This document shows, piece after piece, positions 1-12,100 of a stretch of DNA of 64,000 bases. A program made the translations under genes and the position numbers. The stretch is from Lytechinus pictus. Its lineage: Eukaryota > Echinodermata > Echinoidea > Temnopleuroida > Toxopneustidae. Numbering within the stretch: position 1 is the first letter of the stretch; each line of letters begins with the position of its first letter. The stretch spans positions 22,757,001 to 22,821,000 of the forward strand of contig NC_087259.1 of the NCBI RefSeq assembly GCF_037042905.1. Reading direction: 5' to 3'. The notes under the pieces are model-generated. The model searched no databases and had not been told where the DNA came from. It saw only the letters and a list, made by a program, of their open reading frames with translations.

Positions 1-474
1 TACAACAATTTTCCCATAAATGAATCAATAAATGATATATCATGTTAGCATTGATGATTTTCATATATAACTTCGTCCATAGATCACAATTACTTGCAGT
101 TTAGTGATAATTTTTGTGAAAAATTAATTTTCCCTATGCATATTGTACATAATAGGGTATACAGAGGTCTGTGGCGGCCATTTTGAATATCAAGAAATAA
201 ATACTTTGTCAAAAAAAAAAATTCGGATAGTTTTTCACTCCTGCAACACAATTACGTACATTTTATTGCCAATTTGCTGGCAATTTTATGATTTTCATGG
301 GTAATATGCATATTTTGGCGGCCATATTAAATTTTGCCAATTTGCGGAAAATGCTCAAGGTTGCACGAGTGGCATCATTCAGATTTGTAATCAGCACCCT
401 CGCATTGACAAAAATCCATCAAAATATATTGTATATATGAAAAATCAAGGTTATGCCTCTTCTATCCTGGACTA
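1..474. other. No gene recognised
   Basis: AT-rich DNA with stop codons in all frames. Apart from a short A-run near 210 I see no repeat structure or coding signal. Confidence 0.5.
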
Positions 475-602
475 TTATTCAGATGACAATCACCATGATT
501 ATCGTGAATTCGCGGCCGCTATCCATCTCTTCATAATTATATCCATGTTATCACTCACTTTTCCAAGAAACTAGTGTGTGGGTATGTGTTTTATATACAT
601 AA

Positions 603-656
<54 letters not shown>

Positions 657-740
657 GGGTGTGTGTGTGTGTGTGTGGGAGGGTGTGTGTGTGAGAAGGA
701 GGGTGTGTGTGAGGGTGTATGTGTGTGTGTGAGGGTGATG
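603..740. repeat. (AT)n/(GT)n microsatellite with degenerate GT-rich tail
   Basis: A short AT run passes into a long GT run, then into interrupted GGTGTGTGTG sequence. The open frame across it translates to Cys/Val repeats and is not a gene. Confidence 0.9.
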
Positions 741-853
741 ATGTGGGTGTGTGTGAAAGAAATGAATCAAGAGAATAATGGTAGGTGTAGCGTTAAATCA
801 AGGTTCCCCAGATCTATCTGCCCTTTTGGAAAAATTGGTGATGCCGAAAAATT

Positions 854-927
854 GTCTCTGCCGGGAATCGAACTCGGGCCCCCAGCTTGAAACGCCGCCG
901 GTGCCTTAACCACTATACCACAGAGAC
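854..927 (-). ncRNA. tRNA-like sequence (SINE head or tRNA pseudogene)
   Basis: On the minus strand this has a perfect 7-bp acceptor stem (GTCTCTG with CAGAGAC), an A-box-like GGTATAGTGGTTAAGGC and a B-box GTTCGATTCC. It carries three extra bases in the anticodon arm compared with the plus-strand copy at 1317, so it is unlikely to fold as a functional tRNA. The same flank ('aatttttcggcatcacc') follows both copies, which marks them as parts of a dispersed repeat rather than independent tRNA genes. Confidence 0.65.
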
Positions 928-1316
928 GGGTTAGTGCTTGGGGAGACCCCGATCCGATTGACCGTCAGATGAGCAGATTTTCGACCAAGTTTATTTTCCT
1001 TTGTCGGGTTTAATGACAAGCCGCCATGCCCCGGCTGGATCAAAGCTATTGCTTAGATACAGTACATGTATAGGAAAAATTCTACAACTGTGAGAAATTA
1101 TACATGTACAACAGCTTTTGTGAAAGAAAATAATGAATGAAGAGAACAATGGTAGACGTACATGTAGCTTTAAATCAAGGTTCCCATAGCTATCTGCCTT
1201 TTTGGAAAAATTGGTGATGCCGAAAAAATGTCTCACCGGACAAAGGAAAATAAAATTGGTCGAAAATCTGCTCATCTGACGGTCAATCGGATCTGGGTCG
1301 CCCTAAGCACTAACCC

Positions 1317-1387
1317 GTCTCTGTGGTCTAGTGGTTAAGGCACCGGCGTTTCAAGCTGGGGGCGCGGGTTCGATTCCCGGCAGAGAC
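1317..1387 (+). ncRNA. tRNA-like sequence, anticodon reads TTC (Glu) if functional
   Basis: The 71-nt cloverleaf has acceptor GTCTCTG/CAGAGAC (7 of 7 paired), a D-arm with A-box GTCTAGTGGTTAAGGC, anticodon stem CCGGC/GCTGG around loop GTTTCAA (anticodon TTC), and a T-arm with TTCGATT loop and one mismatch in the stem. The body resembles metazoan tRNA-Glu. Because an inverted relative with the same flanks lies at 854-927, a tRNA-derived SINE is more likely than a single tRNA gene. Confidence 0.55.
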
Positions 1388-1483
1388 AATTTTTCGGCAT
1401 CACCAATTTTTCCAATAGGGCAGATAGCTCTGGGGAACCATGATTTAAAGCTACACCTACCATTGTTCTCGATTCATTTCTTT

Positions 1484-1537
<54 letters not shown>
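1484..1537. repeat. (CA)n(TA)n microsatellite
   Basis: A CA run followed by a long TA run. It mirrors the microsatellite in the left foldback arm. Confidence 0.9.
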
Positions 1538-1538
<1 letters not shown>

Positions 1539-1668
1539 CACATACCCACACGCTAGCTTCTTGGAAAGGTGAGTGATAACATGGATATAATGAAGAGATG
1601 GATTGCGGCCGTGAATTCACGAACAAGTGACTGTAATCATGGTTATTGTCATCTGAATAACATTATAT

Positions 1669-1998
1669 TCATATTACTTGCGCAGAAGATAATATATAAA
1701 TTAAAGTGGTACTCAAGGCTGAAAATGATATTTGAACAGATAATGGAAAATCAGACAAACAATGTAAATTTGATGAAAATCGGAGTCGGACAAAGAATAC
1801 CAAAGCTATGACATTTCAAAGATTTGCATTATTTTGGTGAACTGTATAGTTTCATGTATGTCTTCATGAATATCAATGAGCAAATTGATGTTGTCATATC
1901 CCTAATTATTGTCCAATAATTCTTGTGTATTTTTAAAATATTGAGTTTATTTAAATTTTGTCCTCCAGGAATTCAGAAAAAATTGGATTGATAACTCA

Positions 1999-2029
<31 letters not shown>

Positions 2030-2118
2030 AAAGAAATGGATGAAGAGAACAAGGAATACAATACTTTACAATATTTAAATAAAAGAGTTGCCAAAGCTGT
2101 TGTACATGTATAACTTTA

Positions 2119-2149
<31 letters not shown>

Positions 2150-3370
2150 AAAACACATACCCACACACTTGTTTCTTGGAAAAGTGAGTGATAACATGAA
2201 TATAATTATATGCTTCGGTGATTTTTTTTTCATGCAGAAACGAATTTTTATAAGAATTATACAATTTATCCATGCCTTTGCATGCATTGGGGAAAATGCA
2301 AAAGCAAAATAAATTACACCGATAAGTCTTGAATCAGAATGATGGATACGATTCAAGATGAAAATTTAAAATTGTTAATTATTAGGTTTGATTTCATTGG
2401 AGTAGTCACAAATGGATATCTCTTTTTGGAAGATCACACACATTTTCTTTAAAGGACTTAAAATAGTTATAAGATATACTTACCCGTTGGTTGCACTGTT
2501 TTGATTTTGGCTTCAGTGTTGATATAACTTGGAAGTTTTATAGGTGATGCAATTGAATAAAAGAAGTCGTTATTTACGTTTCAGAAGAACATATTCTGAA
2601 GACGACTCCCGACGACTTTATGTTGATTGCTTGGCAATATAGATCGTGATTCTGATCTATTTAGTGATTTCGTTCGGAATGATAGCATCTCAATCGACCG
2701 ACCGATACATTATTTAAAATAAGGAGTCACCGTGACTTTGATTCTGCACGCGACGCAACACGTATAGATGAAGTATTTCCGACTTTCTGATTGGTAGTAT
2801 TTATACAACAAGGACACAATGTAATGAATATTCATCATTTCGGAATAGATTTGTCTCCGTAATTGGTGCATACCTATTACCTCCATGCTTTGTGAAAATC
2901 ATCTGCGCTGGAGGACAGCTTCTTCAGACGGGGATATGGATCTTCTGACAAAACAAACGCGATATACATTATTGTAAGCGACCGAGCTTGTCATTAGGGT
3001 GCTTTTGCATTTTGAAAAATAAAATTGAAGATTTTTTTCATACTTTTGGTGAATTTTATGAAAATTTTCATCAAAAAATGTAAATATTCTAAATTTTTGT
3101 GTGTGTGTGGGGGGGGGGGGGTTACTGCCCCCACCCCCGGTGCAAACGACCATGGACTAAATACTCAAACAACAATAAAATTTAATAGCCTTTGTTTAGC
3201 GGCAGACCGGATAATAATGATTTTATTTTATTTTATTTCAGCATTTTTCCAACAGAAATTATTAACATACATAGTGTACAACATAAAAAAAAATAGTGAT
3301 ACATTTCTTTTTACAAAAATAAATACAAATAGTAATTCATTGGCATGAAATGTATATAGATAGTATTAGT
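1669..3370. other. No gene recognised; TA microsatellites and repeat debris
   Basis: TA runs occur near 1999-2028 and 2120-2146. A third, partial copy of the foldback repeat sits around 2098-2210 ('acacatacccacacacttgtttcttgg...gtgagtgataacat'). A 12-base G run lies at about 3110-3121. Short open frames here are AT-rich and resemble nothing I know. Confidence 0.5.
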
Positions 3371-3493
3371 CGGGTTTCCATCCGTACGGATTTGCCTCCC
3401 AGCATGAAAAGAGAAAGAGGAAGATTGGCAGCAATTGCATACAACATTCGTAAGAACAATAACCTGGCAACCAGGATCAAAGTCACTGGAACC
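3371..3493 (+). pseudogene. Fragment of a retrotransposon ORF1p C-terminal domain
   Basis: The translated stretch SIRTDLPPSMKRERGRLA and the following AYNIRKNNNLATRIKV closely match residues about 212-255 of the intact ORF1p at 4984-5796 (SVRTDLPPCMKFRRGKLA, AYRLRKENNMSTKILV). Only this C-terminal piece is present, with no RRM or coiled coil upstream. It is a truncated remnant of the same or a sister element. Confidence 0.7.
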
Positions 3494-3519
3494 ATGGACC
3501 TATTCGTAATAGGTCCATG
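3493..3519. repeat. Near-perfect short palindrome
   Basis: CATGGACCTATT, a 3-nt spacer, then its exact reverse complement. It sits exactly at the end of the recognisable ORF1p fragment, so it may mark a deletion or inversion junction. Confidence 0.85.
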
Positions 3520-4983
3520 CTGGAACCACGATTTTGCTACAAACATGCAAACCTGTAAAGAATGGAGGCACGCCAGATCGTTGGGCTAGTTGGTCCGAGT
3601 AATCTTCATCCAAGAGCACCCATGTAATATATTTGATTTTGTTTATACATCATAGTCATATCTTATTAACTTATAAATTTGGATGTGAGTAAACTACAAT
3701 TTTTTAACATGATCATTCGCAAAATTTTGACTTTTTATATGTAGTAAATTGCATACCACGGTTCAATTTATACATCTTGACATGATTATGCCCAGTGAAA
3801 AAAATGTGTCCGTATGAGAAACAGGTTCTATACTTCTGGAGTTTACTCAACATTTCGCATTTGTTGATACCAGATTTAAGTGAATATTACAGTAAATGTA
3901 TACCAGGCACTTACCTGTATATGCTGATGGTAATAGTAACCAGATAGCATTCTCATTTTCTTTTAAATATCAATCAAAACTTACATCTCCATTTAAAGCA
4001 TAATAATTTTTTCTCTGGGGCCTATTAATTTACACACAAAAAAAAAATTATAGTAAAATATATGTGCATTGAAAAAATTTGACTTTTTTGCTAAAATTTA
4101 CGGGAATTCTAAGTATTGAACATCCTTAACTTGACTAACTCCTGGCGGTGCTTGTATTCATATAGCATTCTCATTTTCCTTTAAATTTAAGTAAATTTAA
4201 GTAAAAATAACCATTGTAAAGAGGTGAATGATTTTGTAAGATCTAACTTAGAATTTTAACATAGGCCGTAGAGGAGACAACATTTACTTATTTTGCTCTT
4301 CATGAAAGCATGTATGCTTAATATACAATGGGAGAGAAAGTATAGTACTATGACTGTATGAGCTTTTTTTTAAGATAGTAGAAGAAAATTTTCATCTAGA
4401 TCTTTTTTATAAACCCCTCTGAATTAAGATTCAAAACTTCAACTGAGTAAAATTTGGACATGCTTAGTGCCGGTTGAAACTTGGAATTGTTTTTTCACCC
4501 TCGTGGTTTTAATTTTTCAAAATAATACTCTATGGGCATGATGGGTTCACAATCCAATAAACGGATGGTCATGTGCATTATAGACTTGCCTTCGATTTTG
4601 AATCTTGATTCATTTATATAATCATGTGCATAGAAATGTTTGACCTTTTGTATTACAATTGCTTACAGTTTTATTGACGTAGTCATTCACATGATTAACA
4701 CAAGCTCTTTTGATAAAAATATAAATTATAATCATGTTAATCATGGTGCGCTACATGGACGCCGTTGTGTAAACACGCTCTTTTCTGACAGCTCCGGGCT
4801 GGTGCAAATTACTACAGAATTATTACAATCAAACTGTACCTTTCTTGGATTTACTTATCTGATATACATTCAGTTATCAGGTCTTGGAAACAATATATCA
4901 GTTTCATCTGGTTTTGACGAATTTTTGACTGCATTTCTTCAAATAAAGTTCTGTCATCGAACTTGAATTTCAGCAGCTCAAGC
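3520..4983. other. No gene recognised
   Basis: AT-rich. A 108-codon open frame at 4640-4966 has no recognisable domain and may be the 5' UTR of the ORF1p downstream. Confidence 0.4.
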
Positions 4984-5796
4984 ATGCCGTATGATACACG
5001 AGCGAAGCAACCGATGAATCAACACGCACCAGCCCCGCCCACTACCCCGCCCGACCAGACCACCCTCAGTGAACTTAAAGCGGAAGTCATGAAATTGTCT
5101 GATGTTCTTTGCAAGAAAATTGACTCAATTCACATTAAAATTTCTGATATCGAAACATCATTGAAAGATACCAGCGACAGGGCCTTGAATATTGAACAAC
5201 ATGTAATCCCTCAACTACGCAACGATCATAAAGCTGAGGTGGCAGCATTGGAAAAGAAGATTTTGATGATGGAAATTTATCAACGTAAAGGTAACCTATT
5301 ATTCTATGGAGTTGAGCAAGCAAGAGAAGAAAATGTGTACGAGAAGCTTGTAAATGTTTTCATCGATTTGGGCCTACCAAGGGAAGAATCTGCGGGGATT
5401 ATGATCATCAACGCTCATCGACTTCCACGGAAAACGCGAAACGTCGATGGATCACCAGCACGCGATCAAGGACCGGAGCCCATTATCGCCAAGTTTGCAA
5501 TCATGAGGGATCGCCAGCACATTCTCGACGCTTACCTAGCACGCAACAAAAACGTAACCGATAGCGACGATCAAGCAACTAGTCAGGGTGCTCCCCGCGG
5601 AAGGCGAAGCAGGATCTCAGTGAGAACCGATCTCCCGCCGTGCATGAAATTCCGTCGTGGAAAGCTAGCAAGCGTTGCATATCGCCTTCGCAAGGAAAAC
5701 AACATGTCTACGAAGATACTTGTACAAGGAACTGAAGTCATTCTCAAGTTCAAGGGAAAAAGCGAGAGAGAATGGAAAACCTACAACGACGAATAA
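4984..5796 (+). CDS. Non-LTR retrotransposon ORF1p (coiled coil + RRM-like + CTD)
   Basis: The 270-aa frame starts at the first ATG (MPYDTRAKQP). An open frame extends 7 codons further upstream only through TTG. A Pro/Thr-rich N-terminus (to about 30) is followed by a heptad-like coiled coil (about 32-105: LSELKAEVMKLSDVL, IDSIHIKISDIETSL). An RRM-like core comes next (about 107-190), with RKGNLLFYGV as the strand carrying RNP-type aromatics, NAHRLPRKTR, and PIIAKFAIMRDRQHIL. The C-terminal domain is about 205-265 (SVRTDLPPCM...RGKLASVAYRLRKENN). This order is that of L1-type ORF1 proteins ('transposase 22'), trimeric RNA chaperones that package element RNA. No ORF2 lies directly downstream. 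The nearest in the same direction starts 3.3 kb away, so this may be an orphan ORF1. Confidence 0.8.
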   Translation: MPYDTRAKQPMNQHAPAPPTTPPDQTTLSELKAEVMKLSDVLCKKIDSIHIKISDIETSLKDTSDRALNIEQHVIPQLRNDHKAEVAALEKKILMMEIYQRKGNLLFYGVEQAREENVYEKLVNVFIDLGLPREESAGIMIINAHRLPRKTRNVDGSPARDQGPEPIIAKFAIMRDRQHILDAYLARNKNVTDSDDQATSQGAPRGRRSRISVRTDLPPCMKFRRGKLASVAYRLRKENNMSTKILVQGTEVILKFKGKSEREWKTYNDE

Positions 5797-8700
5797 AATC
5801 AGAGGATGAAGACTTCTCCGATCAACTCCCTAAGGCAAGATTACGGACAAATCAGAACATGAAACCAAAGTAAGATTAACCACTTTCGCTCATTTTGATG
5901 TAAAAAAAAAAATTATTCATGAAAAGATAATCTGAGAAAGATTTGACGATGATTTAAAATATTTGTTTAGTTTCATTGGCATTTTTAACGAAGTTATAAA
6001 GTCTGTTGACATAAATTTTAAAAGATAAATCTGAAAGAAATGTCAAGATTTATACACCTTTATCTTGTTAATTTCACAATAAAAGATTGAGCTAAAAGAA
6101 TTTTAAAAAGATAATTAATACATTATTAAATTTTTAGCAAGATCAAATAATTGGATTGGTTTTTTTTTTGTCTTGTATTAAATATCTGCGAAACCTGTAT
6201 ATTTCATTAAAATACGACAATGTGATCAAACATGGATAATACAATCATTTCAAATGAAAGCTGTTATAAGATATCATAAATATGTACGACCTTTTTTTAC
6301 TTCGATGATAATACAAAAATATTGAAAGAGTTGCTTTCACAATTTGCAACAAGTTTAATATAAACATGCCTGGATATTTAAAGTCGTGTAGACTGTGATT
6401 TTCCAGATTGTTATTATCAGGGATTAGTCCTTTATTCATCAAATTCCCATTAAATAAAAATTAATCATGCTTATTATTCCACTCTTACTGATCGGTGAAA
6501 ACATACAATCATGATTTGAGTTTCGATATTAACAATTTTTGGACGCAAATAATTCTTCTTTTTCACGGAAAATCGTCAAACCTGTTTCACAAGAAACCTT
6601 TATGAGCGTGTAATTGAAATGTACGTATCAGCTATTGAGTGATCTCAATTCAGTTTGGCCAAGATAACATCTTTTTGCTGGACATGCTTGTTTACATTAA
6701 TACAGCTTTTCTTAAACAACATGATCATTCTAAAGCGCTGCTTTTTACACCTTGTTTAGAATCGCTCTGTATACTCGGCAATTCAAGGTGTACATGTCTT
6801 GTGATCATTTTTACCTTTTTTAATGTTGTTTTCAAAAGAAATATAAAACAGATGGTACTTCCATTAGAATACTGAATGCACTAGCGTACTGTTAAGGGGA
6901 AAGATAAGCTGTATTTATGTACACACATCGTGACTTTAAATATTCGTAATAACTATGTAAACGTTTCGATTATTTTTTTACTTGTAATTTGCAGGTTACA
7001 GGCTTGTATGAAATATCACTCCTATAATCGGTGATATACACGATTGACATGTTGAGAACCTGAGATTCTCTTATATTCTTTTCAGAAAAAAACTGAATAA
7101 ATTTCTCTGTTATCGAATGAACTAAAAAAAAAAAAAATTATGGTATTGCTTTTCCATAAATGCTTGTTTCTTCACTGTCATAATATACGTTATGCTGATA
7201 TGACTAGTGTGTACTTGTTTTGATATATCACTCCCAAATATTGTTCTGTATATAGTTTTCTTTGCCACACATATCCACCTCTGTGTTTCTAATGAGGAAA
7301 AGAATGTTGCTAACATTATACGCTTACATGACATACACTGCATGAGTGAATCTATGCGAAAAAAACAATAATTTTACTCTTTCTTCTTCAATCTTGCCAG
7401 TTATTTCTTCTTTTTTTTTGCCAGGATAAACTTGCATATGTCTTTTTTTTTCCATGCTATAAACATACTAATGGACGCAAAATAACTCTAATTCTATTTG
7501 TATGGAAAAAAAAAGTCCTTTATAATTCTCTTAAAAGTTGCTTCCAAAAATATACTAAAACATATCTAAAATATTACAACTTCTTGTATATTTTCTCCAA
7601 TGAAAGAGATCTCACTTTGCATTATTGTTTATGACCATCCAACTTCAATTCTGTCGAATTAACACGATTTTTATTTTCATTGCAACTAAAATCACCTCCT
7701 CAAACAGTTCAATGCAATGAATACAGTGGAATGCCTATGCAAATGATCATCGCTTATACAATTCAAACAGTTCAATGTCCTGCAGAGAACTGATTTTTTT
7801 TTTCTAATTGCAAGTAAAATCACCTTCCCAAACAGTTCAATACAATGAATATATATAGTGGAATGCCTATGCAAATGGTCGTCGCTTATTCGATTCAAAC
7901 AGTTCAAAGTCTTGCACTGAACTGATTTTGTATACAATGTCATTATCATTTATTTGGTTTGTCTGTACACTCTTGTCAAACTTGCAAGTAATTTAAATTA
8001 CATGTAAATGAGTGTTAATAGAACAGGTTGCATTGCAAGCAAACATCTACATTATTCCAAGTGCACTATTGTATTTTAACAACACCTTGTCCCTTTTCGG
8101 ATTTAATTGTGGCATCTTATTTGGTCTTTATGCCTTGTTTGATTGTTTGAAACAGAAAAATTCCAGCATAAACAGATAAATGAGGATCCCATATAATCAT
8201 GTTTCCGACACATCACATATTGTCTACTGTGTTTACCATGCACTATAACTGCATTCTTTCGTATATCTTTCATCATTCCAAAGCAAACATTTAGAGTGTT
8301 TCAATTATGGTCTGACATAAATACCTTTTTTGTAGTTATATTGCATTCATTGATCAATTAGAATTGAATAGAATTGAATCGGTTATAAAGTATACGTATA
8401 GGTGTATCGGAATTCCATGTAAATGAGGATCTTTTTGCTCTTTCAACGACTTTTTAAAATCACTATTTGTATAACAATTGAGACGTTGTTATGTATATTG
8501 TTATGTATATATTTGATCTCGTACTTTTTTTTTTCACAGCAATGCCTGTATTGCCCTATTACATTCTCAATCATTCATGGCTTGCTGACATAGAAGTAAA
8601 TGCTTTTCTATATGCATTCCAATCCCATTCACAGTTCGATGGCAATTTCCTATTTTTGTTCTTTCTAACTCTGAGAGGCAAGAAACTTTCTATTCAAATT

Positions 8701-9141
8701 GAAGACGCCTGTTTATTCATGAACAATCACATTTTGCTCTTGATTATTGTATTTGTTGGAGTTTATGACTCTATAGATAGACTATCCCCTATTCACTGTA
8801 TATACATATAGATATGCCTTTGCAGAAGATAGGCCCACGGTTAGTGAATAATAGAATAATGTAAAGCACGTTAATCATTTAAGGCACTATGATGTAATGA
8901 AATCGCCATACCGTCTGGAAAAAAAAAATCTTTATTACCAGCTGTTAATTGTATTAAAAGGTTTAAAAAGCCATTTCAATTTCATATTATCTTTAAAACT
9001 TATTTTACCAAACATTGGACAAAGATATATCAATATTTTCAAAGATCCATCATATAATTTATTTTAATGACAATGATGTAAGCACCAGCCCGAGTCTGTC
9101 AGATCGTCACACGTAAGTGAACATGTATAACACTTTCTTCA
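5797..9141. other. Long stretch without recognisable gene
   Basis: AT-rich, with many T- and A-runs and only short random frames. The one structured part is a tandem duplication near 7.7-7.9 kb. It lies between an ORF1p and an ORF2 in the same orientation, but neither end resembles a retrotransposon UTR that I can identify. Confidence 0.45.
7687..7930. repeat. Tandem duplication, unit about 125 bp
   Basis: Two units share 'aaaatcacct', 'aaacagttcaat', 'agtggaatgcctatgcaaat', 'cgcttat' and 'gaactgattttt' in the same order. They begin near 7687 and 7813. Minor substitutions and an extra 'tata' separate them. Confidence 0.8.
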
Positions 9142-12100
9142 ATGCTTCTGGCATACACATTTACTTGCACTCACATGCACCATGCACCTCGGTTACTTCT
9201 TCAACGATTGCAACCAAAATCCTATTTATTCTCTTTCAATAGAGCAGATATATTAAACGGTGAAACCTTTTCTCCCCAGTGTAAATATTATACAGCCAGT
9301 GAATTTAATAAGGCTTTTCATAAAGTAGCTCAAAGTGATATTCCCGACTACTTTAGTTTAATGCATTTAAATATAAGAAGCTTACAAAAAAACTTTGATA
9401 CTTTTTGCGAATTTTTATCCACATTAAACACATTTCCATTTTCTATTATTGGTCTCACAGAGACATGGTTGCATCCAATGTCTCCTCCAATTTACAACAT
9501 TGATAATTACAACTTCCTCCATACAGATCGAAAAGTTGGTAAGGGAGGAGGTGTCGCTCTCTATGTACATAAAGATCTTAATTACAAAGTAAGACATGAT
9601 ATTGAACTTCAAAATATAGAATCCTTATTCATTGAAATTTCTAACGCTAAAAATAAGAATAAAATAATCGGTGTAATCTATAGACCCCCAACCTATAATG
9701 CTGATACATTTTTAAATGAATTGGAATCTAGTCTCGAATCAGTTTCTCGAGAAAACAAAAAAATCTATATCACGGGCGACTTTAACATTGATTTGTCCTT
9801 TCCCTATACTACAATAGGTCAACATTTTACTAATTTATTATCATCAGTTGGATTACAACATCTCGTTAATAAACCAACTAGAATTTCTAACATATCAAAT
9901 ACAATACTTGATAATATTTTTTCTAATGTACTTGATAGAAATAATAATGGAATAATATACTATGATATTTCAGACCATCTGCCTATTTTTGCAATGTATC
10001 CAAATGATAAACGCCCTCACCAACCTAGGGACAAAGAAAACATAACCAGACGAAAAGAAACCCAACGTAATATAGAATCCCTGAAGGTAGATTTGGCTGA
10101 AGAAAATTGGCATGATATTTACCTAGAACAAAATACAAATGACTCTTATGTAATATTCTTAGATAAACTTCTTTATTATTATGATAAAAACGTGCCATTA
10201 CTAAGAGTTAAATCGAGCAAAAAGAAGAACAAACAACCGTGGGTTACACAAGGTATAATTAAATCCATATTTACTCGGAATAGACTCTATAAAATATCCA
10301 TTAAATCGCCTACAATTCAAAACATAAATAAATACAAAAAATTCCGCAACAAATTAACTTCAGTTATCCGCCTAGCTCGCAAATCTTACTTTTCTGATAA
10401 AATTGAAAATAACAAAGATAATAAAAATTCATTATGGAAATCTGTAAATGAGATATTAGGTAAGAAAAAAGAAAGCTATGATAACATTAATTTCGTAGAA
10501 AATGGTCAACACTTGCGAAACCCAAGTGATGTTGCTAATGCCTTTAATAACTTCTTCAATAATATCGGTCCAAATTTAGCTTCAAAAATAGTATCTAATG
10601 ATAATGACTTTTCTGAATACTTAAACGACTTTCCGGAAAATTCTGTATTTTTTAATCCGACTAATACTCATGAGATCTTAGAAATTGTTAGGTCTTTGAA
10701 ACCGACTAAATCTTCAGGGCATGATGGAATAAGTGTCTATTTATTAAAACAAATAATTCACTTTATAGCTTCACCGCTCATGCATATTTTTAACCTTTCT
10801 CTGTATCATGGCATTGTTCCCGATCCACTTAAGATTGCAAAAATAATACCAATATATAAGAAAGATGACCCATGTCTTACTTCCAATTACCGACCAATAT
10901 CTTTATTACCGAGTATCTCTAAAATTCTTGAAAAAGTAGTTTACAAGCGATTGTATTCCTTTTTGAACAATAATAATATATTAATTCCAAATCAATATGG
11001 TTTTAGAGAGAATCATTCAACCGATTATGCTATTTTACAATTATTCGACAAAATATCTGATTCTCTCTCTAAAAAAGAACACACTGTTGGGATTTTTATG
11101 GATCTATCGAAAGCATTCGATACAATGGATCACCGCATTTTACTTTGTAAATTAAAGAGATATGGAATCAGGGGGGTGGTTTTCAATTGGTTCAAAGATT
11201 ACTTAAGTAATCGACGCCATTATGTTTCTTTCAAATCAAAAACATCCAATATTTGTACCATGAAATGTGGAGTACCACAAGGATCGATTTTAGGTCCCTT
11301 GCTATTTTTGATTTATATGAATGATATTGTAAATGCATCTCGAGAATTAACATACGTTTTATTTGCAGACGATACAAATGTCTTCTATTCCCACAAAGAC
11401 TTAAATATACTCGTCCCGACACTTAATTTAGAATTAAAGAAATTATCAAAATGGTTTAAAGCTAATAAACTCTCCCTAAATCTAAGCAAAACAAATTTTA
11501 TGTACTTTAAACACATTCAAACTAAACATATGTTCCTTAATATATACATAGATGACATACCTATCATTGAAAAACAAGAAACCAAATTTTTAGGTGTATG
11601 GATTGACTCAAATTTAACCTGGAACAGTCACATTCACAATATTTCCATGATGGCATCCAGAGGAATAGGAATTTTGTTTAGATTAAAATATTATCTCTCC
11701 AAAAAATCATTATTTATGCTTTATAATTCGTTCGTTTTATCCCACTTATCTTACTGCAACTTAGTATGGGGGTATAGTAGTAAGGTAAAAATAGAAACGA
11801 TTTTCCGTCTCCAAAAGAAAGCACTCCGCATATGTACTCATTCACATTTCATTGCACATACTGATCCAATATTTCACAACTTAAAGACATTGAAAATTGA
11901 AGATATTAACATTTATCAAACCGCCATATTTATGTTTAAATTTTCATCCAATATTATCCCGATTCCATTTCGCAATTTTTTTGTTTACAACAAAGACATT
12001 CACAAATATCCAACACGACATTCAACAGATCTTCACTTAACCAACCCAAGAATATTACTCGCTCATAAGACGATACGCCACCATGGCCCAGATATTTGGA

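Larger units (their letters stand above)
475..1662. repeat. Imperfect long inverted repeat (foldback), about 1.2 kb
   Basis: The left arm (about 475-1015) reappears reverse-complemented in the right arm (about 1238-1662). Landmarks occur in mirrored order in both arms: a segment containing TTCAGATGACAAT, a GCGGCCGC-like site, 'ccatctcttcat', 'gttatcactcac', a GT/CA microsatellite, a tRNA-like block, and 'gagcagattttcgacca'. The central loop is about 220 bp and contains another copy of the 'atcaaggttccc' block. Arms differ by point changes and microsatellite length, so this is not an assembly mirror. It is probably two inverted copies of one composite repeat. Confidence 0.75.

Noticed and set aside
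615..890. 91-codon frame in the GT-rich repeat
   Set aside because: Translation is Cys/Val repeat from a microsatellite.
2470..2520. Minus-strand GGGTAAGTATATC after an open stretch, possible 5' splice donor of a host gene
   Set aside because: No matching exon, start codon or acceptor could be supported nearby.
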